From contig JAWKWT010000012.1 of the NCBI GenBank assembly GCA_041397365.1, positions 44,287 through 108,286 of the forward strand: a DNA stretch of 64,000 nucleotides, given 5' to 3'. The translations under genes and the position numbers were made by a program. Shown one piece after another: positions 17,700 to 26,746 of this stretch; the stretch's first letter is position 1, and every line of letters begins with the position of its first letter. Below the pieces are notes generated by a model that saw only the letters and a list, made by a program, of their open reading frames with translations, had not been told where the DNA came from and did not search any database. Origin of the DNA: P52-10 sp041397365 (GTDB lineage Bacteria > Pseudomonadota > Alphaproteobacteria > Rhizobiales > Xanthobacteraceae).

Positions 17700-17903
17700 A
17701 GTCGGTCATGGCCGGGCATAGCCGTTCGAAGAACGGCGTCGCTTCGCTCGCCTATGTCCCGCCATCCACGTCTAACGACATTTCGAAAGATCGGAAAGAC
17801 GTGGATGTCCGGCATAGACCGAGCATGGCGATCGAGTTTAAGCGCTCACGACTTAACAGCAATAGGATGCATGCGACCAGCGCCGAATCGATCGCCGAAT
17901 CGC
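17700..17903. repeat. Intergenic repeat between anbu and the transglutaminase gene
   Basis: Contains GTCATGGCCGGGCATAG...CCATCCACGTCT and a matching GACGTGGATGTCCGGCATAG arm. This is the same Bradyrhizobiaceae-type intergenic palindrome style as at 53210-53320. No gene seen. Confidence 0.45.
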
Positions 17904-18728
17904 TCACGATTGGCTCTGCCGCCCCGCCTGATCGACCTTGACTGCAACCGACAGATCCTCGTTGCCGCCACCATAGCGGGTGCCGCGGACGGGCGCGGCC
18001 CCGAGATAGTCGAGCCCGATCGCCACGCGGATGTGAGCGTCGGTCACGCCGATGCCGTTGGCGGCGTCGAATCCGACCCAGCCGAGGTCGGGCACGAAGG
18101 CTTCCGCCCAGGCATGTCCGGCCGGCTGCGTCAGCCCGCCCTCGCTCGAATAGAAATGGCCCGACACGTATCGGGCGGGCACGCCGGCGCTGCGCGCGCA
18201 GGCGGCGAAAATATGGGTAAAATCCTGGCAGACGCCGCGCTTGATCCCGAACGCCTCGACAGCGGAGGTGGTGGCGCTGGTTGCGTGCGTGTCGAAGGCC
18301 ATCGTCCGATTGATCTCCGTCATCAGCGCGTGGAGAAAATCGAGCGGCTTGCCGCCGGCCTTCTCGAACAGGGTGTGCGAGAGCGCGTGCATCTCCGCGT
18401 CCGGTTCGGTCAGCGGCGTGGAGCGGAGAAAGAAGCTCGGCGGAAACCGTTCGATCGTGCCTTTCAGCACGCCGCTGGTGTCCTGCGTCTCGACCATGCC
18501 GGAGACCTGCACGGTGAGTTCGGAAAGCGGGCCGTGGTTGAAAACATGCGTGACGTTGCCGAAGGCGTCGTGCCGCATGGCGAGCCGTGTATCCACCGAG
18601 ACGTCGAGATTCCAGTCGGCGACATATTGTCCGTCGTGATTGCCGGGCGTCAGCCGCAGCACCTGGACGATGCCCGTGGGCGGCGGGTCGTAGGTGTAGG
18701 TGGTGGAGTGGGAAATCCGCAGACGCAT
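17904..18728 (-). CDS. Transglutaminase-like protein of the Anbu cluster, 274 aa
   Basis: Papain-fold transglutaminase/protease-like enzyme with the N-terminal beta domain (MRLRISHSTTYTYDPPP) usual for this group. The catalytic triad is visible: Cys in RGVCQDFTHIF (~170), His in GHAWAEAFVP (~205) and Asp in GFDAANG (~221). Start 18728 matches the family N-terminus (RLRISHSTTYTY); the upstream in-frame extension crosses an intergenic repeat. It stands between the alpha-E and Anbu genes and probably hydrolyses or transfers an amide bond made by the ATP-grasp partner. Confidence 0.9.
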   Translation of the reverse strand: MRLRISHSTTYTYDPPPTGIVQVLRLTPGNHDGQYVADWNLDVSVDTRLAMRHDAFGNVTHVFNHGPLSELTVQVSGMVETQDTSGVLKGTIERFPPSFFLRSTPLTEPDAEMHALSHTLFEKAGGKPLDFLHALMTEINRTMAFDTHATSATTSAVEAFGIKRGVCQDFTHIFAACARSAGVPARYVSGHFYSSEGGLTQPAGHAWAEAFVPDLGWVGFDAANGIGVTDAHIRVAIGLDYLGAAPVRGTRYGGGNEDLSVAVKVDQAGRQSQS

Positions 18729-18764
18729 GCCGATGCCTTGCTTGTTCCTTCGTTCCGGCGGGGC

Positions 18765-18865
18765 TGGAGTCCGATCCAACTGCGTTGGATCAGACTCGTC
18801 GCTTATCTCTAGCTTGAGCATGATCTTTTGCCAAAACCGGCTTGCGCTTTGCGCGGATCATGCTC
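18765..18865. repeat. Composite intergenic repeat (variant of the GATCATGC palindrome)
   Basis: ATCCAACTGCGTTGGAT is a small perfect hairpin. It is followed by GAGCATGATC...GATCATGCTC (18816-18865), a diverged member of the dispersed palindrome family. The repeat occupies the whole gap between the transglutaminase and alpha-E genes. Confidence 0.65.
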
Positions 18866-19809
18866 TAGGCCAGCAGATACTGCTTGCCGATGATCTCGCC
18901 AAGCCGGGCGTTGTCGGCGATGAATTCGCTGATGAATTCGTGCAGTCCGCGCTGGAAGATTTCGTCCATATTCGAGTTCTCAAGCCGGTTGCGAATGCCG
19001 CGGGCATGCCGCTGCGAGGGACCCTGGCGGCCATAGGCGACGCCGATCTGGTCCAGATTGCGTACGAGATTTTCGTAGCTGCTTGCGAGCGAGCGCGGCA
19101 GCGAATTGTTGAGGATCAACAGATCTGCGATGAGCCAAGGTTTCAGCGTCTCACGATAGACCCACTGATAGGCCGTGAGCGCGGAGACCGAGCGCAGAAT
19201 CGAAGTCCATTGATAGTAATCCAGCGGACCGCCGACATGTTCCGCCTCGGGCAGCAGCATGTGATATTTCACGTCGAGGATACGCGCGGTGTTGTCGGCG
19301 CGTTCCAGATGCAGGCCGAGCCGCGAGAACCAGTAGGCGTCGTTGCGCAGCATGGTCCGGTAGGCGGAGCCGTCGAAGCGCAGCGAGGTCTCCTGCACGA
19401 AAATCAGGAAGCGCGAGAGGTTGTCGCGCGTGCGCGGCCCATGCACCCAGGATTGCAATTCGATCCACGCGCCGTTGATCGTGTCCCACATCTCGCGTGT
19501 CAGCGCGGTGCGCACCGCGCGCGAATTGATGCGGGCGTTCTCGATGCAGTTGCGGATCGAGGACGGATTCTGGCTTGAGAAAGCGAGATATTCGACGACG
19601 TTCTTCTCGTCGGCGGTCTCATACAGCTTGAAGAAGTCGTCCGCGACTCCCGCCGTGGCGAGGGCGGATTCCCATTCATTGGTCTTGCCGACATAGGCGC
19701 TCGGCAGCGCGGTCGCGCGCAAGGTGCCGTCGATGGCGCGCGCGAGATATTCGGCGCGTTCGACATAGCGCGCGAGCCAGTACAGGTTTTCGGCGGTTCG
19801 TGACAGCAT
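18865..19809 (-). CDS. Alpha-E domain protein of the Anbu cluster, 314 aa
   Basis: All-helical alpha-E protein. The N-terminus MLSRTAENLYWLARYVERAE and the repeated helices with NARINSRAVR, WDTING and SGSAYRTML-like segments are diagnostic. No catalytic residues are known. In the family it always accompanies the circularly permuted ATP-grasp, sometimes fused to it, and probably scaffolds the ligase. It starts 2 bases after the ATP-grasp stop, so the two are translationally coupled. Confidence 0.92.
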   Translation of the reverse strand: MLSRTAENLYWLARYVERAEYLARAIDGTLRATALPSAYVGKTNEWESALATAGVADDFFKLYETADEKNVVEYLAFSSQNPSSIRNCIENARINSRAVRTALTREMWDTINGAWIELQSWVHGPRTRDNLSRFLIFVQETSLRFDGSAYRTMLRNDAYWFSRLGLHLERADNTARILDVKYHMLLPEAEHVGGPLDYYQWTSILRSVSALTAYQWVYRETLKPWLIADLLILNNSLPRSLASSYENLVRNLDQIGVAYGRQGPSQRHARGIRNRLENSNMDEIFQRGLHEFISEFIADNARLGEIIGKQYLLA

Positions 19810-19811
19810 GG

Positions 19812-21257
19812 CTAATCGTCCAGCACCCAGGTGTCTTTCGTGCCGCCGCCCTGGCTCGAATTCACCACCAGCGAGCCCTCCTTCAGCGCGACCCGCGTGA
19901 GACCGCCGGGAACCACGGCCGTTTGTTCGCGGCCTGTCAGCACGAACGGACGCAGATCGACATGCCGCGGCGCGAGACCCTTCTCGGTGGCGATCGGGCA
20001 GGTGGACAGCGCGAGCGTCGGCTGGGCGATGAAGTGATCCGGATGGGCCTTCAGCTTGTCGCGGAAGGTCGCGATCATCTCCCTGGTCGAGGCCGGGCCG
20101 ATCAGCATGCCGTAGCCGCCCGAGCCGTGAACTTCCTTCACGACCAGTTCGCCGAGATTGTCGAGCACGTATTTGAGGTCGTCCTGCTCGCGGCAGCGCC
20201 AGGTCGGAACGTTGTTCAGGATCGGCTCCTCGCCGAGATAGAATTTCACGATCTCAGGCATGTAGCTGTAGACGGCCTTGTCGTCGGAGATGCCGGTGCC
20301 GACGGCGTTCGCCAGCGTGATGTTCCCGGCCATATAGGCCGACATCAGCCCCGGCAGGCCCAGCATCGAATCGGGGCGGAAGGCGAGGGGATCGAGGAAA
20401 TCGTCGTCCAGCCGCCGGTAGATGACGTCGACGCGCTTCAGCCCCTCGGTGGTGCGCATGAACACCTCCTCGTCCTTGACCACAAGGTCGCGGCCCTCGA
20501 CCAGTTCGATGCCGAGCTTGTCGGCGAGGAACGAGTGTTCGTAATAGGCGGAGTTGTAGATGCCGGGCGTCAGCAGCGCGATGGTCGGCTCGGTCGAGGC
20601 GGTCTGCGGCGCGACAGAGCGCAGCGTGGCGAGCAGTTCGTCCGTATAATTCTCCACCGGCGCGACGCGGTGGCGGGCGAACAGGTCCGGAAACAGCCGC
20701 ATCATGATTTCGCGGTTTTCCAGCATGTAGGAGACGCCGGAGGGGGTGCGCGCATTGTCCTCCAGCACGTAGAATTTTTCCGGATCGACGCGGACGATGT
20801 CGATGCCGGCGATATGGACGTAAATATCGTGCGGCACGTCCTGACCGTTCATCTCCGGGCGGAACACCGGGTTCTGGTAGATCAGGTCGTCCGGAACGAT
20901 GCCGGCGCGCAGAATGTCGCGCGCATGATAGATGTCGCTGAGGAACATGTTCAGCGCCCGGGTGCGCTGCTTCAGCCCGGCCTCCAGAATCGTCCATTCC
21001 TTGCGGGAGACGATGCGGGGGATGACGTCGAACGGGATCAGCCGTTCCTGCGCCGCCGCCTCGCCATAGACCGCGAAGGTGATGCCGATCCGCCGGAACA
21101 GCAGCTCCGCCTCCTGCCGGCGATATTCCAGCGCCTCCGGCGGCGTATCCTTGAGCCAGAGCGCGATTTCCCGGTAGGCCTCGCGCAGGCCGCCGTCCGG
21201 CATGTTCATCTCGTCGAACGTAAATGCCATGCTGTCCGAGACGCCCCTGTCTGCCAT
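19812..21257 (-). CDS. Circularly permuted ATP-grasp amidoligase of the Anbu cluster, 481 aa
   Basis: Predicted ATP-dependent carboxylate-amine ligase of the circularly permuted ATP-grasp group. Recognisable parts are FDVIPRIV, EWTILEAGLKQRTRALN (~87-103), VLEDNARTPSGVSYMLENR, RRLDDDFLDPLAF, TLANAVGTGISDDKAVYSYMP, LVVKEVHGSGGYGM and the end SLVVNSSQGGGTKDTWVL. It heads the four-gene cluster. The reaction is likely peptide-bond formation; neither acceptor nor amino acid is known. The start may be 21230 (MAFTFDEMNMPDGG) rather than 21257; neither has a strong ribosome site. Confidence 0.92.
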   Translation of the reverse strand: MADRGVSDSMAFTFDEMNMPDGGLREAYREIALWLKDTPPEALEYRRQEAELLFRRIGITFAVYGEAAAQERLIPFDVIPRIVSRKEWTILEAGLKQRTRALNMFLSDIYHARDILRAGIVPDDLIYQNPVFRPEMNGQDVPHDIYVHIAGIDIVRVDPEKFYVLEDNARTPSGVSYMLENREIMMRLFPDLFARHRVAPVENYTDELLATLRSVAPQTASTEPTIALLTPGIYNSAYYEHSFLADKLGIELVEGRDLVVKDEEVFMRTTEGLKRVDVIYRRLDDDFLDPLAFRPDSMLGLPGLMSAYMAGNITLANAVGTGISDDKAVYSYMPEIVKFYLGEEPILNNVPTWRCREQDDLKYVLDNLGELVVKEVHGSGGYGMLIGPASTREMIATFRDKLKAHPDHFIAQPTLALSTCPIATEKGLAPRHVDLRPFVLTGREQTAVVPGGLTRVALKEGSLVVNSSQGGGTKDTWVLDD

Positions 21258-21453
21258 CCGGAAGTGGATGGATCGAAGTCATGGTAGCAAGCGGCGGGCC
21301 AGCACGATATGCATGGAATGGAGGCCGTTTCGATGGGTCAAAACCACGCTCTGCCGAAATAATGAGCGGTTTTTTGCCGCCGGAATGGGCAGGGTGCGAT
21401 GGTAGATCCGACGTTGCGGTGCGGTGGCCCGTGAGGTCGAGGGAGTTTGAGCG

Positions 21454-22188
21454 ATGAACGACATAGTGACGGCCGGTATTCTGGTGATTGGAGATGAAAT
21501 CCTGTCCGGCCGGACCAAGGACAAGAATATCGGTTTTATCGCCGAATATCTGACCAATATCGGCATCGACCTGAAGGAGGTCCGGGTCGTCGCCGACGAC
21601 GAGGCCGATATCGTCGCCGCTCTCAACGCGCTGCGGGGACGGTACGACTATGTGTTCACCACCGGCGGCATCGGGCCGACGCATGACGACATCACCGCCG
21701 ACAGCGTGGCGAAGGCGTTCGGCGTGCCGATCAACTATCACCCGGACGTGGTCGAGCGTTTCAAGAAGCGGTTCGGCGCCGACCTCAACGAGGCGCGGCT
21801 GCGGATGGCGCGCGTGCCGGACGGCGCGGCCTTGGTGGAGAGCGCGACCATCATGGCGCCGGGCTTCTGGCTCGGCAACGTCATCGTCATGGCGGGCGTG
21901 CCGACCATCATGCAGGCGATGATGGACATCGTCGCGCCGAAGCTGAAATCCGGCCCGCGCATGCTGTCGGAGAGCGTCAAGGCCAACGCCCGCGAAGGCG
22001 ACATCGGCGGCCCGCTGCGCGAGATCGCCGAAGCGCATCCGGAAACCGTGATCGGCTCCTATCCGTTCCTCGACGAGGAGAAGAAGCCGAACACCAATCT
22101 CGTCGTGCGCTCGCGCGACCCCGACAAACTGCGCGCGGCGATGGACGCGGTGCAGGCGATGCTCGCGACGATCAAGACCGTGCGGTGA
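21454..22188 (+). CDS. CinA-type molybdopterin-binding-domain protein, 244 aa
   Basis: Protein with the MoaB/Mog-like competence/damage-inducible domain (CinA N-terminal half): ILVIGDEILSGRTKDKN (~10-26) and FTTGGIGPTHDDITADS (~67-83) are the hallmark loops. It lacks the C-terminal pyrazine deamidase (PncC) domain of full CinA. A role in cofactor recycling (ADP-ribose pyrophosphatase-like) is possible from family knowledge, but not shown for short forms. It runs divergently from the Anbu cluster and 19 bases before gpt. Confidence 0.9.
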   Translation: MNDIVTAGILVIGDEILSGRTKDKNIGFIAEYLTNIGIDLKEVRVVADDEADIVAALNALRGRYDYVFTTGGIGPTHDDITADSVAKAFGVPINYHPDVVERFKKRFGADLNEARLRMARVPDGAALVESATIMAPGFWLGNVIVMAGVPTIMQAMMDIVAPKLKSGPRMLSESVKANAREGDIGGPLREIAEAHPETVIGSYPFLDEEKKPNTNLVVRSRDPDKLRAAMDAVQAMLATIKTVR

Positions 22189-22207
22189 CGATGGGATCAT
22201 CTCTGTC

Positions 22208-22717
22208 GTGAGTGCGTCCGCGCCCCCGCCTGAAAAAGTGTTTCCCGTCTCCTGGGAGCAGTTTCATCGCGACTGCCGCGCGCTGACGTGGCGGCTGAAC
22301 GGCCTCGGGCCGTTCGCGGCGGTGATCGGCATCACCCGCGGCGGGCTCGTGCCGGCGACGATCGTTGCGCGAGAACTCGGCGTGCGGATCATCGATACGG
22401 TCTGCGTCGTCAGCTACGATCACCAGACGCGCGGCGAATTGCGGCTGCTGAAAGGCGTGTCCGATTCAACGATGAAACTCGGCGAGGGGACGGGCAAGGG
22501 GCTGTTGATCGTCGACGACCTCGTCGACACCGGCAAGACCGCGCGCGTCGTCCGCGACCTCTTGCCGGACGCACATTTCGCCACCGTCTATGCGAAGCCG
22601 ATGGGCAAGCCGCTGGTCGATACGTTCATTACGGAAGTGTCGCAGGACACCTGGATTTATTTTCCGTGGGATACCGGACTCGCCTTCCAGCCGCCGCTCC
22701 GCGACGGCGCGGCGTAG
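22208..22717 (+). CDS. gpt: Xanthine-guanine phosphoribosyltransferase, 169 aa
   Basis: Purine salvage enzyme converting xanthine or guanine and PRPP to XMP or GMP in the cytoplasm. The PRPP-binding motif LLIVDDLVDTGKTA (~98-111), the early loop TRGGLVPA (~44-51), and the base-binding end WIYFPWDTGLAF match bacterial Gpt. The length is normal. It starts with GTG at 22208, close behind the CinA-like gene. Confidence 0.92.
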   Translation: MSASAPPPEKVFPVSWEQFHRDCRALTWRLNGLGPFAAVIGITRGGLVPATIVARELGVRIIDTVCVVSYDHQTRGELRLLKGVSDSTMKLGEGTGKGLLIVDDLVDTGKTARVVRDLLPDAHFATVYAKPMGKPLVDTFITEVSQDTWIYFPWDTGLAFQPPLRDGAA

Positions 22718-22759
22718 CCTTCATCGCCATTTTCAAACAAGAAAAGCAGGGAGGAACCA

Positions 22760-23377
22760 ATGATTATCGAAATGCGCACCTATACGCTGAAGCCGGGCTC
22801 GATTCCCGAACTGGAGAAGCGTTTCGCCGACGCTTTGCCCGCGCGCGAAAAACATTCCAAGCTGGCTGCGTTCTGGCACACCGAGATCGGTCCGCTCAAC
22901 CAGGTCGTCCACATCTGGCCCTATGAGAGTTTCGAGCAGCGCCTCGCCATCCGCGCCGCCGCCGTGAAGGACGGAAGCTGGCCGCCGAAGATTTCCGAAT
23001 TCTGCATCGACCAGCAGAGCGAAATCCTGCTGCCCGCGCCGTTCTCGCCGAAACTGGAGCCGCGCGATGTCGGTCCGATGTTCGAGATCAGGCAATACAC
23101 GCTTCAGGGCGGCGCGATTCCGGGACTGATCGAGCGTTGGTCATCGAAGATCGAGGAGCGGCAGACGCATTCGCCGCTGGTCGGCGCCTGGTATTCGGAG
23201 GTCGGCACGCTCAACAAATGGGTGCATATCTGGGCCTATAAGGACATGAACCAGCGTTTCAGCGCGCGTCAGGCCGCCGCTGCCGGCGGCAACTGGCCGG
23301 CGAAAAATCCGCCGGGCGTGGTGCTGAAGATGGAGAATGCGCTGGTGATGCCGGCGGCGTTCTCGCCGATCAGGTGA
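22760..23377 (+). CDS. NIPSNAP-family protein with two repeats, 205 aa
   Basis: Two tandem NIPSNAP domains: residues ~1-90 begin MIIEMRTYTLKPGSIPE, and ~103-200 begin MFEIRQYTLQGGAIPG. Each has a GPLNQVVHIWPY or GTLNKWVHIWAY strand. Such ferredoxin-like alpha-beta barrel proteins are often found with catabolic oxidoreductases; the molecular role is unknown. GGAGG lies 6 bases before the ATG. Intact. Confidence 0.9.
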   Translation: MIIEMRTYTLKPGSIPELEKRFADALPAREKHSKLAAFWHTEIGPLNQVVHIWPYESFEQRLAIRAAAVKDGSWPPKISEFCIDQQSEILLPAPFSPKLEPRDVGPMFEIRQYTLQGGAIPGLIERWSSKIEERQTHSPLVGAWYSEVGTLNKWVHIWAYKDMNQRFSARQAAAAGGNWPAKNPPGVVLKMENALVMPAAFSPIR

Positions 23378-23462
23378 AATCGGCGCGAAGGCCGCGGCGT
23401 CCGCGCGCGCATGCGGAAATTGCGGCGTGAAGCCGCGACAGACAAGAGCAAGAGAGAGCATC

Positions 23463-23675
23463 ATGGACCGGGACGTCGCGGAAAAATCATGCCGGATGGT
23501 CGAGGAGATCGTCGAGAAGCTGGAAGCATTCGCCGCCTACGCGCACGAGCACGGCGCGGGCGACAGCGCGCGCCAGGCGGTCGGCGTCTGCATCGCGGAG
23601 CTGGACATGGAGATTCTCGAACCGATCTATGAGCGCTTCCCGGACCTGATGCCGGATGTGCCGGAGGAGGGTTGA
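23463..23675 (+). CDS. Hypothetical small acidic protein, 70 aa
   Basis: Soluble, largely helical, acidic protein (MDRDVAEKSCRMVEEIVEKL at the start, PDLMPDVPEEG at the end). I do not recognise a family. Start 23463 follows a purine-rich AAGAGAGAGC. It stands alone between the NIPSNAP gene and a convergent membrane-protein gene. Confidence 0.6.
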   Translation: MDRDVAEKSCRMVEEIVEKLEAFAAYAHEHGAGDSARQAVGVCIAELDMEILEPIYERFPDLMPDVPEEG

Positions 23676-23685
23676 GCCGCCGGAC

Positions 23686-24171
23686 TCATGAGCCGGCGGC
23701 GGCTCCGGTCGAATTCGGCGTCGGCTTGTCCCGCCAGCGGTTGACGATCCACAACGCCCCCCATGATCCCCAGACGGTGGCGAGCATCGTGACGGCAAGA
23801 GCGATAAAGAGCAGCGGGCCTCCCGTGGCGGCCAGCGACCCGTTCATCTCCACGAACGGACTGAGCAGCATGAGGACGATCATGAAAATCATGCCGCCGA
23901 TCTGGGCGCCGAAAAAGGCGCCGACGAACGACACGACGATATTCACGATCCAGCCGAACACGCCTCGCTTCTTCGTCCAGGCCTCGTGAATTCCGACCGC
24001 CATCGCGGCGGCGAAAAAAGCGAGCGCGAGCGTCATCGGCCCGCCGACGCTGGACAGCGGCACCGCGCCGCTCGCCTGGAGGAGCATGATGCCGATGACG
24101 GCAATCAGTGAGATGTATATCATGAGGTCCGCCCGTGCCGGCCTGTTGACGGCGTGAGTGTTGAAATCCAT
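23686..24171 (-). CDS. Hypothetical inner-membrane protein, 161 aa
   Basis: Four predicted membrane segments (~16-33, ~43-62, ~72-100 and ~118-143), with a short polar N-terminus and a cytoplasmic-looking RWRDKPTPNSTGAAAGS tail. No family recognised. It is convergent with the 70-aa gene (10 bases apart) and divergent from the arylsulfatase. Confidence 0.65.
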   Translation of the reverse strand: MDFNTHAVNRPARADLMIYISLIAVIGIMLLQASGAVPLSSVGGPMTLALAFFAAAMAVGIHEAWTKKRGVFGWIVNIVVSFVGAFFGAQIGGMIFMIVLMLLSPFVEMNGSLAATGGPLLFIALAVTMLATVWGSWGALWIVNRWRDKPTPNSTGAAAGS

Positions 24172-24378
24172 GTCGTTGAAATTCGTGTCGTCGAAATGCC
24201 CTGTCTTCGTCCGGTTTCAGTCAAGGACCGTCCGCAGGTTTAAGTCGCAGCTCCCGCCAAAACGTTCATCGGCTGCCCCGAACGGGACTTCCCGAACGCC
24301 AATAAATTTGCATAATCGGGTGCAAGTTCACTCGCATCCGGCCCCGAATGCCGGAGCGGTTCGCAAGGGGAAACGCGC

Positions 24379-26643
24379 ATGACGTCACGATTCCAGGGCC
24401 GCATCGGCCGTACCGTCTACGAATCCACGCCGCATTGGCCGGAAATGAAGAAGCCGCGCGACGGCGCGCCGAATGTGGTGATTCTGCTGTTCGACGACCT
24501 CGGCTTCGCCCATCTCGGCTGCTATGGCTCCTCGATCGCGACGCCGAACATCGACAGGCTGGCCGCCGGCGGCCTGCGCTTCTCGAATTTCCACACCACG
24601 GCGCTGTGCTCGCCGACGCGCGCGGCGCTGCTCACCGGCTGCAACCACCATTCGGTCGGCATGCGCGGCCTCGCCAACTGGAACACCGGCTATCCGAACT
24701 GCACCGGCACTGTCTCCAAGAGCGCGGCGACGCTGGCCGAAGTGCTGCGGCCGAACGGCTATTCGAGCTTCGCGGTCGGCAAATGGCATCTGACGCCGAT
24801 GGAGCAGACTTCGCCCGCGGGGCCGTTCGATCAATGGCCGCTCGCGCGCGGCTTCGACCGTTTCTACGGCTTCATGGAAGGCGAGACCGATCAGTGGCAT
24901 CCGGACCTCACCAGCGACAATCATCCGGTGCAGCCGCCGAAGACGCCGGAGGAAGGCTATCACCTGTCGGAGGATCTGGTCGATCAGGCGATCGGCATGG
25001 TGCGCGCGCAGAAGATCGCGGTCGCCGCAAAGCCGTTCTTTCTCTATTTGTGCTTCGGCGCGACGCATGCGCCGCATCAGGCCCCGAAGGAGTACATCGA
25101 CAAGTACCGCGGAAAATTCGACGCGGGCTGGGATGTCGTGCGTCAGCAATGGTACGAGCGGCAGAAGCAGCTCGGCATCATTCCGGAAGGCACCGAGCTT
25201 GCGCCGCGCAATCCGGGTGTCGAGGCGTGGGCCGATCTGTCCGACGACGAGAAGACGCTGGCGCTGCGCTTGCAGGAAGCCTTCGCCGGCTTCCTCGAAC
25301 ACACCGATGCGCAAATCGGTCGGCTGATGGACTACCTCGAAAAGTCCGGCCAACTGGACAACACGCTGTTCATCCTGATGTCCGACAACGGCGCGAGCCA
25401 GGAAGGCGGCCCGCGCGGCATGGTCGATTATTCGCGCTACTTCAACGGCCGTCCCGAGCAGCTCTCCGAAAGCATGGCGCGGCTCGACGACATCGGCACG
25501 CCGCGCGGCTTCAACAATTATCCGTGGGGCTGGGCGCAGGTCGGCAATACGCCGGGCAAGCGCTATAAGCAGAATACCCATGGCGGCGGCATCCGCGATC
25601 CGCTGATCGTGCACTGGCCGAAAGGCATCGACGACAGAGGCGGCATCCGGCACCAGTTCCACCATGTCACCGACATTGCGCCGACCGTGATCGAGATCGT
25701 CGGCGCGACGCGCCCGGATACGGTCAACGGTGTTGTGCAGATGCCGTCGCATGGGACGAGCCTCGCCTATTCGTTCCCGCGCGAGGCTGCGAAAACGCCG
25801 ACGCACAAGCATGTGCAGTATTTCGAGATGTTCGGCCATCGCGGCATCTGGGCCGACGGCTGGAAGGCGGTGACCTATCACGAGCCGGACACGCCGTTCG
25901 ATAGCGACGTGTGGGAGCTTTATCATCTCGACAAGGACTTCTCCGAATGCCGCGATCTGGCGCAGGAAAATCCGGCGAAGCTGAAGGAGCTGATCGATAT
26001 GTGGTGGATCGAGGCGGGCCGCAACGGCGTGCTGCCGCTCGACGACCGCCGCGCGGAACTCTGGCGCGCGACCACGAGCTGGGGCGATCCGCGCAACAAG
26101 GAGCGCTACGTCTACCATCCGCCGGTGGAGGAAATCCGCATGTCCACCGCGCCGTCGATGGGCAACCGCACCTTCAAGATCACCGCCGATATCGAACGCG
26201 ACCGCGCCGACACGCAAGGGTGCATCGTCACCTTCGGCGACGGCCGCAGCGGCTTTGCGCTCTATGTGCTGAAGGACCGGCTGGTGTTCGACTACAATCT
26301 GTTCGGCGAGCACCTGAAGGCGGTGTCGAGCAAGCCGCTGCCGACGGGCAAGGTCAAGGTCGGCGTGCTGCTGGAACGGCTCGGCCGCGTCGGCCGCGCC
26401 AGCGTGCTGATCGACGGAGAAAGCTGCGGCAGCGTGGACATCGCGTTTCTCGTGCGGCGGCATTCCGGCGGCAACCTCAATATCGGACGCGACGAGGGAA
26501 TCGCCGTCAGCGACGATTATTCCGCGCCGTTCGAATTCGAGGGGCAGATCAGTGAAGTGGTGATCGATCTGCCGGTGCAGTCGCCGAAACAGGCCAAGCA
26601 GGCGGCGCAGGCCGACCTGGATGTCGCCCTCGCGCGGCAATAG
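24379..26643 (+). CDS. Arylsulfatase (formylglycine-dependent), 754 aa
   Basis: Type I sulfatase. The metal-site start NVVILLFDDLGFAHLGCYG (~32-50) and the formylglycine signature LCSPTRAALLTG with Cys77 (CxPxR) are both present, as are GKWHL (~134) and the MSDNGASQEGG metal site (~334). A C-terminal beta-rich region from ~590 (FKITADIERDRADTQGC, FEFEGQISEVVIDL) looks like the concanavalin-like tail common in long bacterial arylsulfatases. No signal peptide is seen, so it may be cytoplasmic. No anaerobic or FGE maturase is in view. The substrate is a sulfate ester of unknown kind. Confidence 0.93.
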   Translation: MTSRFQGRIGRTVYESTPHWPEMKKPRDGAPNVVILLFDDLGFAHLGCYGSSIATPNIDRLAAGGLRFSNFHTTALCSPTRAALLTGCNHHSVGMRGLANWNTGYPNCTGTVSKSAATLAEVLRPNGYSSFAVGKWHLTPMEQTSPAGPFDQWPLARGFDRFYGFMEGETDQWHPDLTSDNHPVQPPKTPEEGYHLSEDLVDQAIGMVRAQKIAVAAKPFFLYLCFGATHAPHQAPKEYIDKYRGKFDAGWDVVRQQWYERQKQLGIIPEGTELAPRNPGVEAWADLSDDEKTLALRLQEAFAGFLEHTDAQIGRLMDYLEKSGQLDNTLFILMSDNGASQEGGPRGMVDYSRYFNGRPEQLSESMARLDDIGTPRGFNNYPWGWAQVGNTPGKRYKQNTHGGGIRDPLIVHWPKGIDDRGGIRHQFHHVTDIAPTVIEIVGATRPDTVNGVVQMPSHGTSLAYSFPREAAKTPTHKHVQYFEMFGHRGIWADGWKAVTYHEPDTPFDSDVWELYHLDKDFSECRDLAQENPAKLKELIDMWWIEAGRNGVLPLDDRRAELWRATTSWGDPRNKERYVYHPPVEEIRMSTAPSMGNRTFKITADIERDRADTQGCIVTFGDGRSGFALYVLKDRLVFDYNLFGEHLKAVSSKPLPTGKVKVGVLLERLGRVGRASVLIDGESCGSVDIAFLVRRHSGGNLNIGRDEGIAVSDDYSAPFEFEGQISEVVIDLPVQSPKQAKQAAQADLDVALARQ

Positions 26644-26746
26644 AAGTCTCAGGCGGTTTGTCGTAAGACGGTTCTCTGGTACGGAGCGGGATGAACTCAC
26701 GCTCCGGCCATGAAGCCGTCATGACCGGCGCAGACAAAAGATAAGA

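Noticed and set aside
24385..26700. 771-aa open frame antisense to the arylsulfatase
   Set aside because: Mirror frame of a real gene with full sulfatase motifs.
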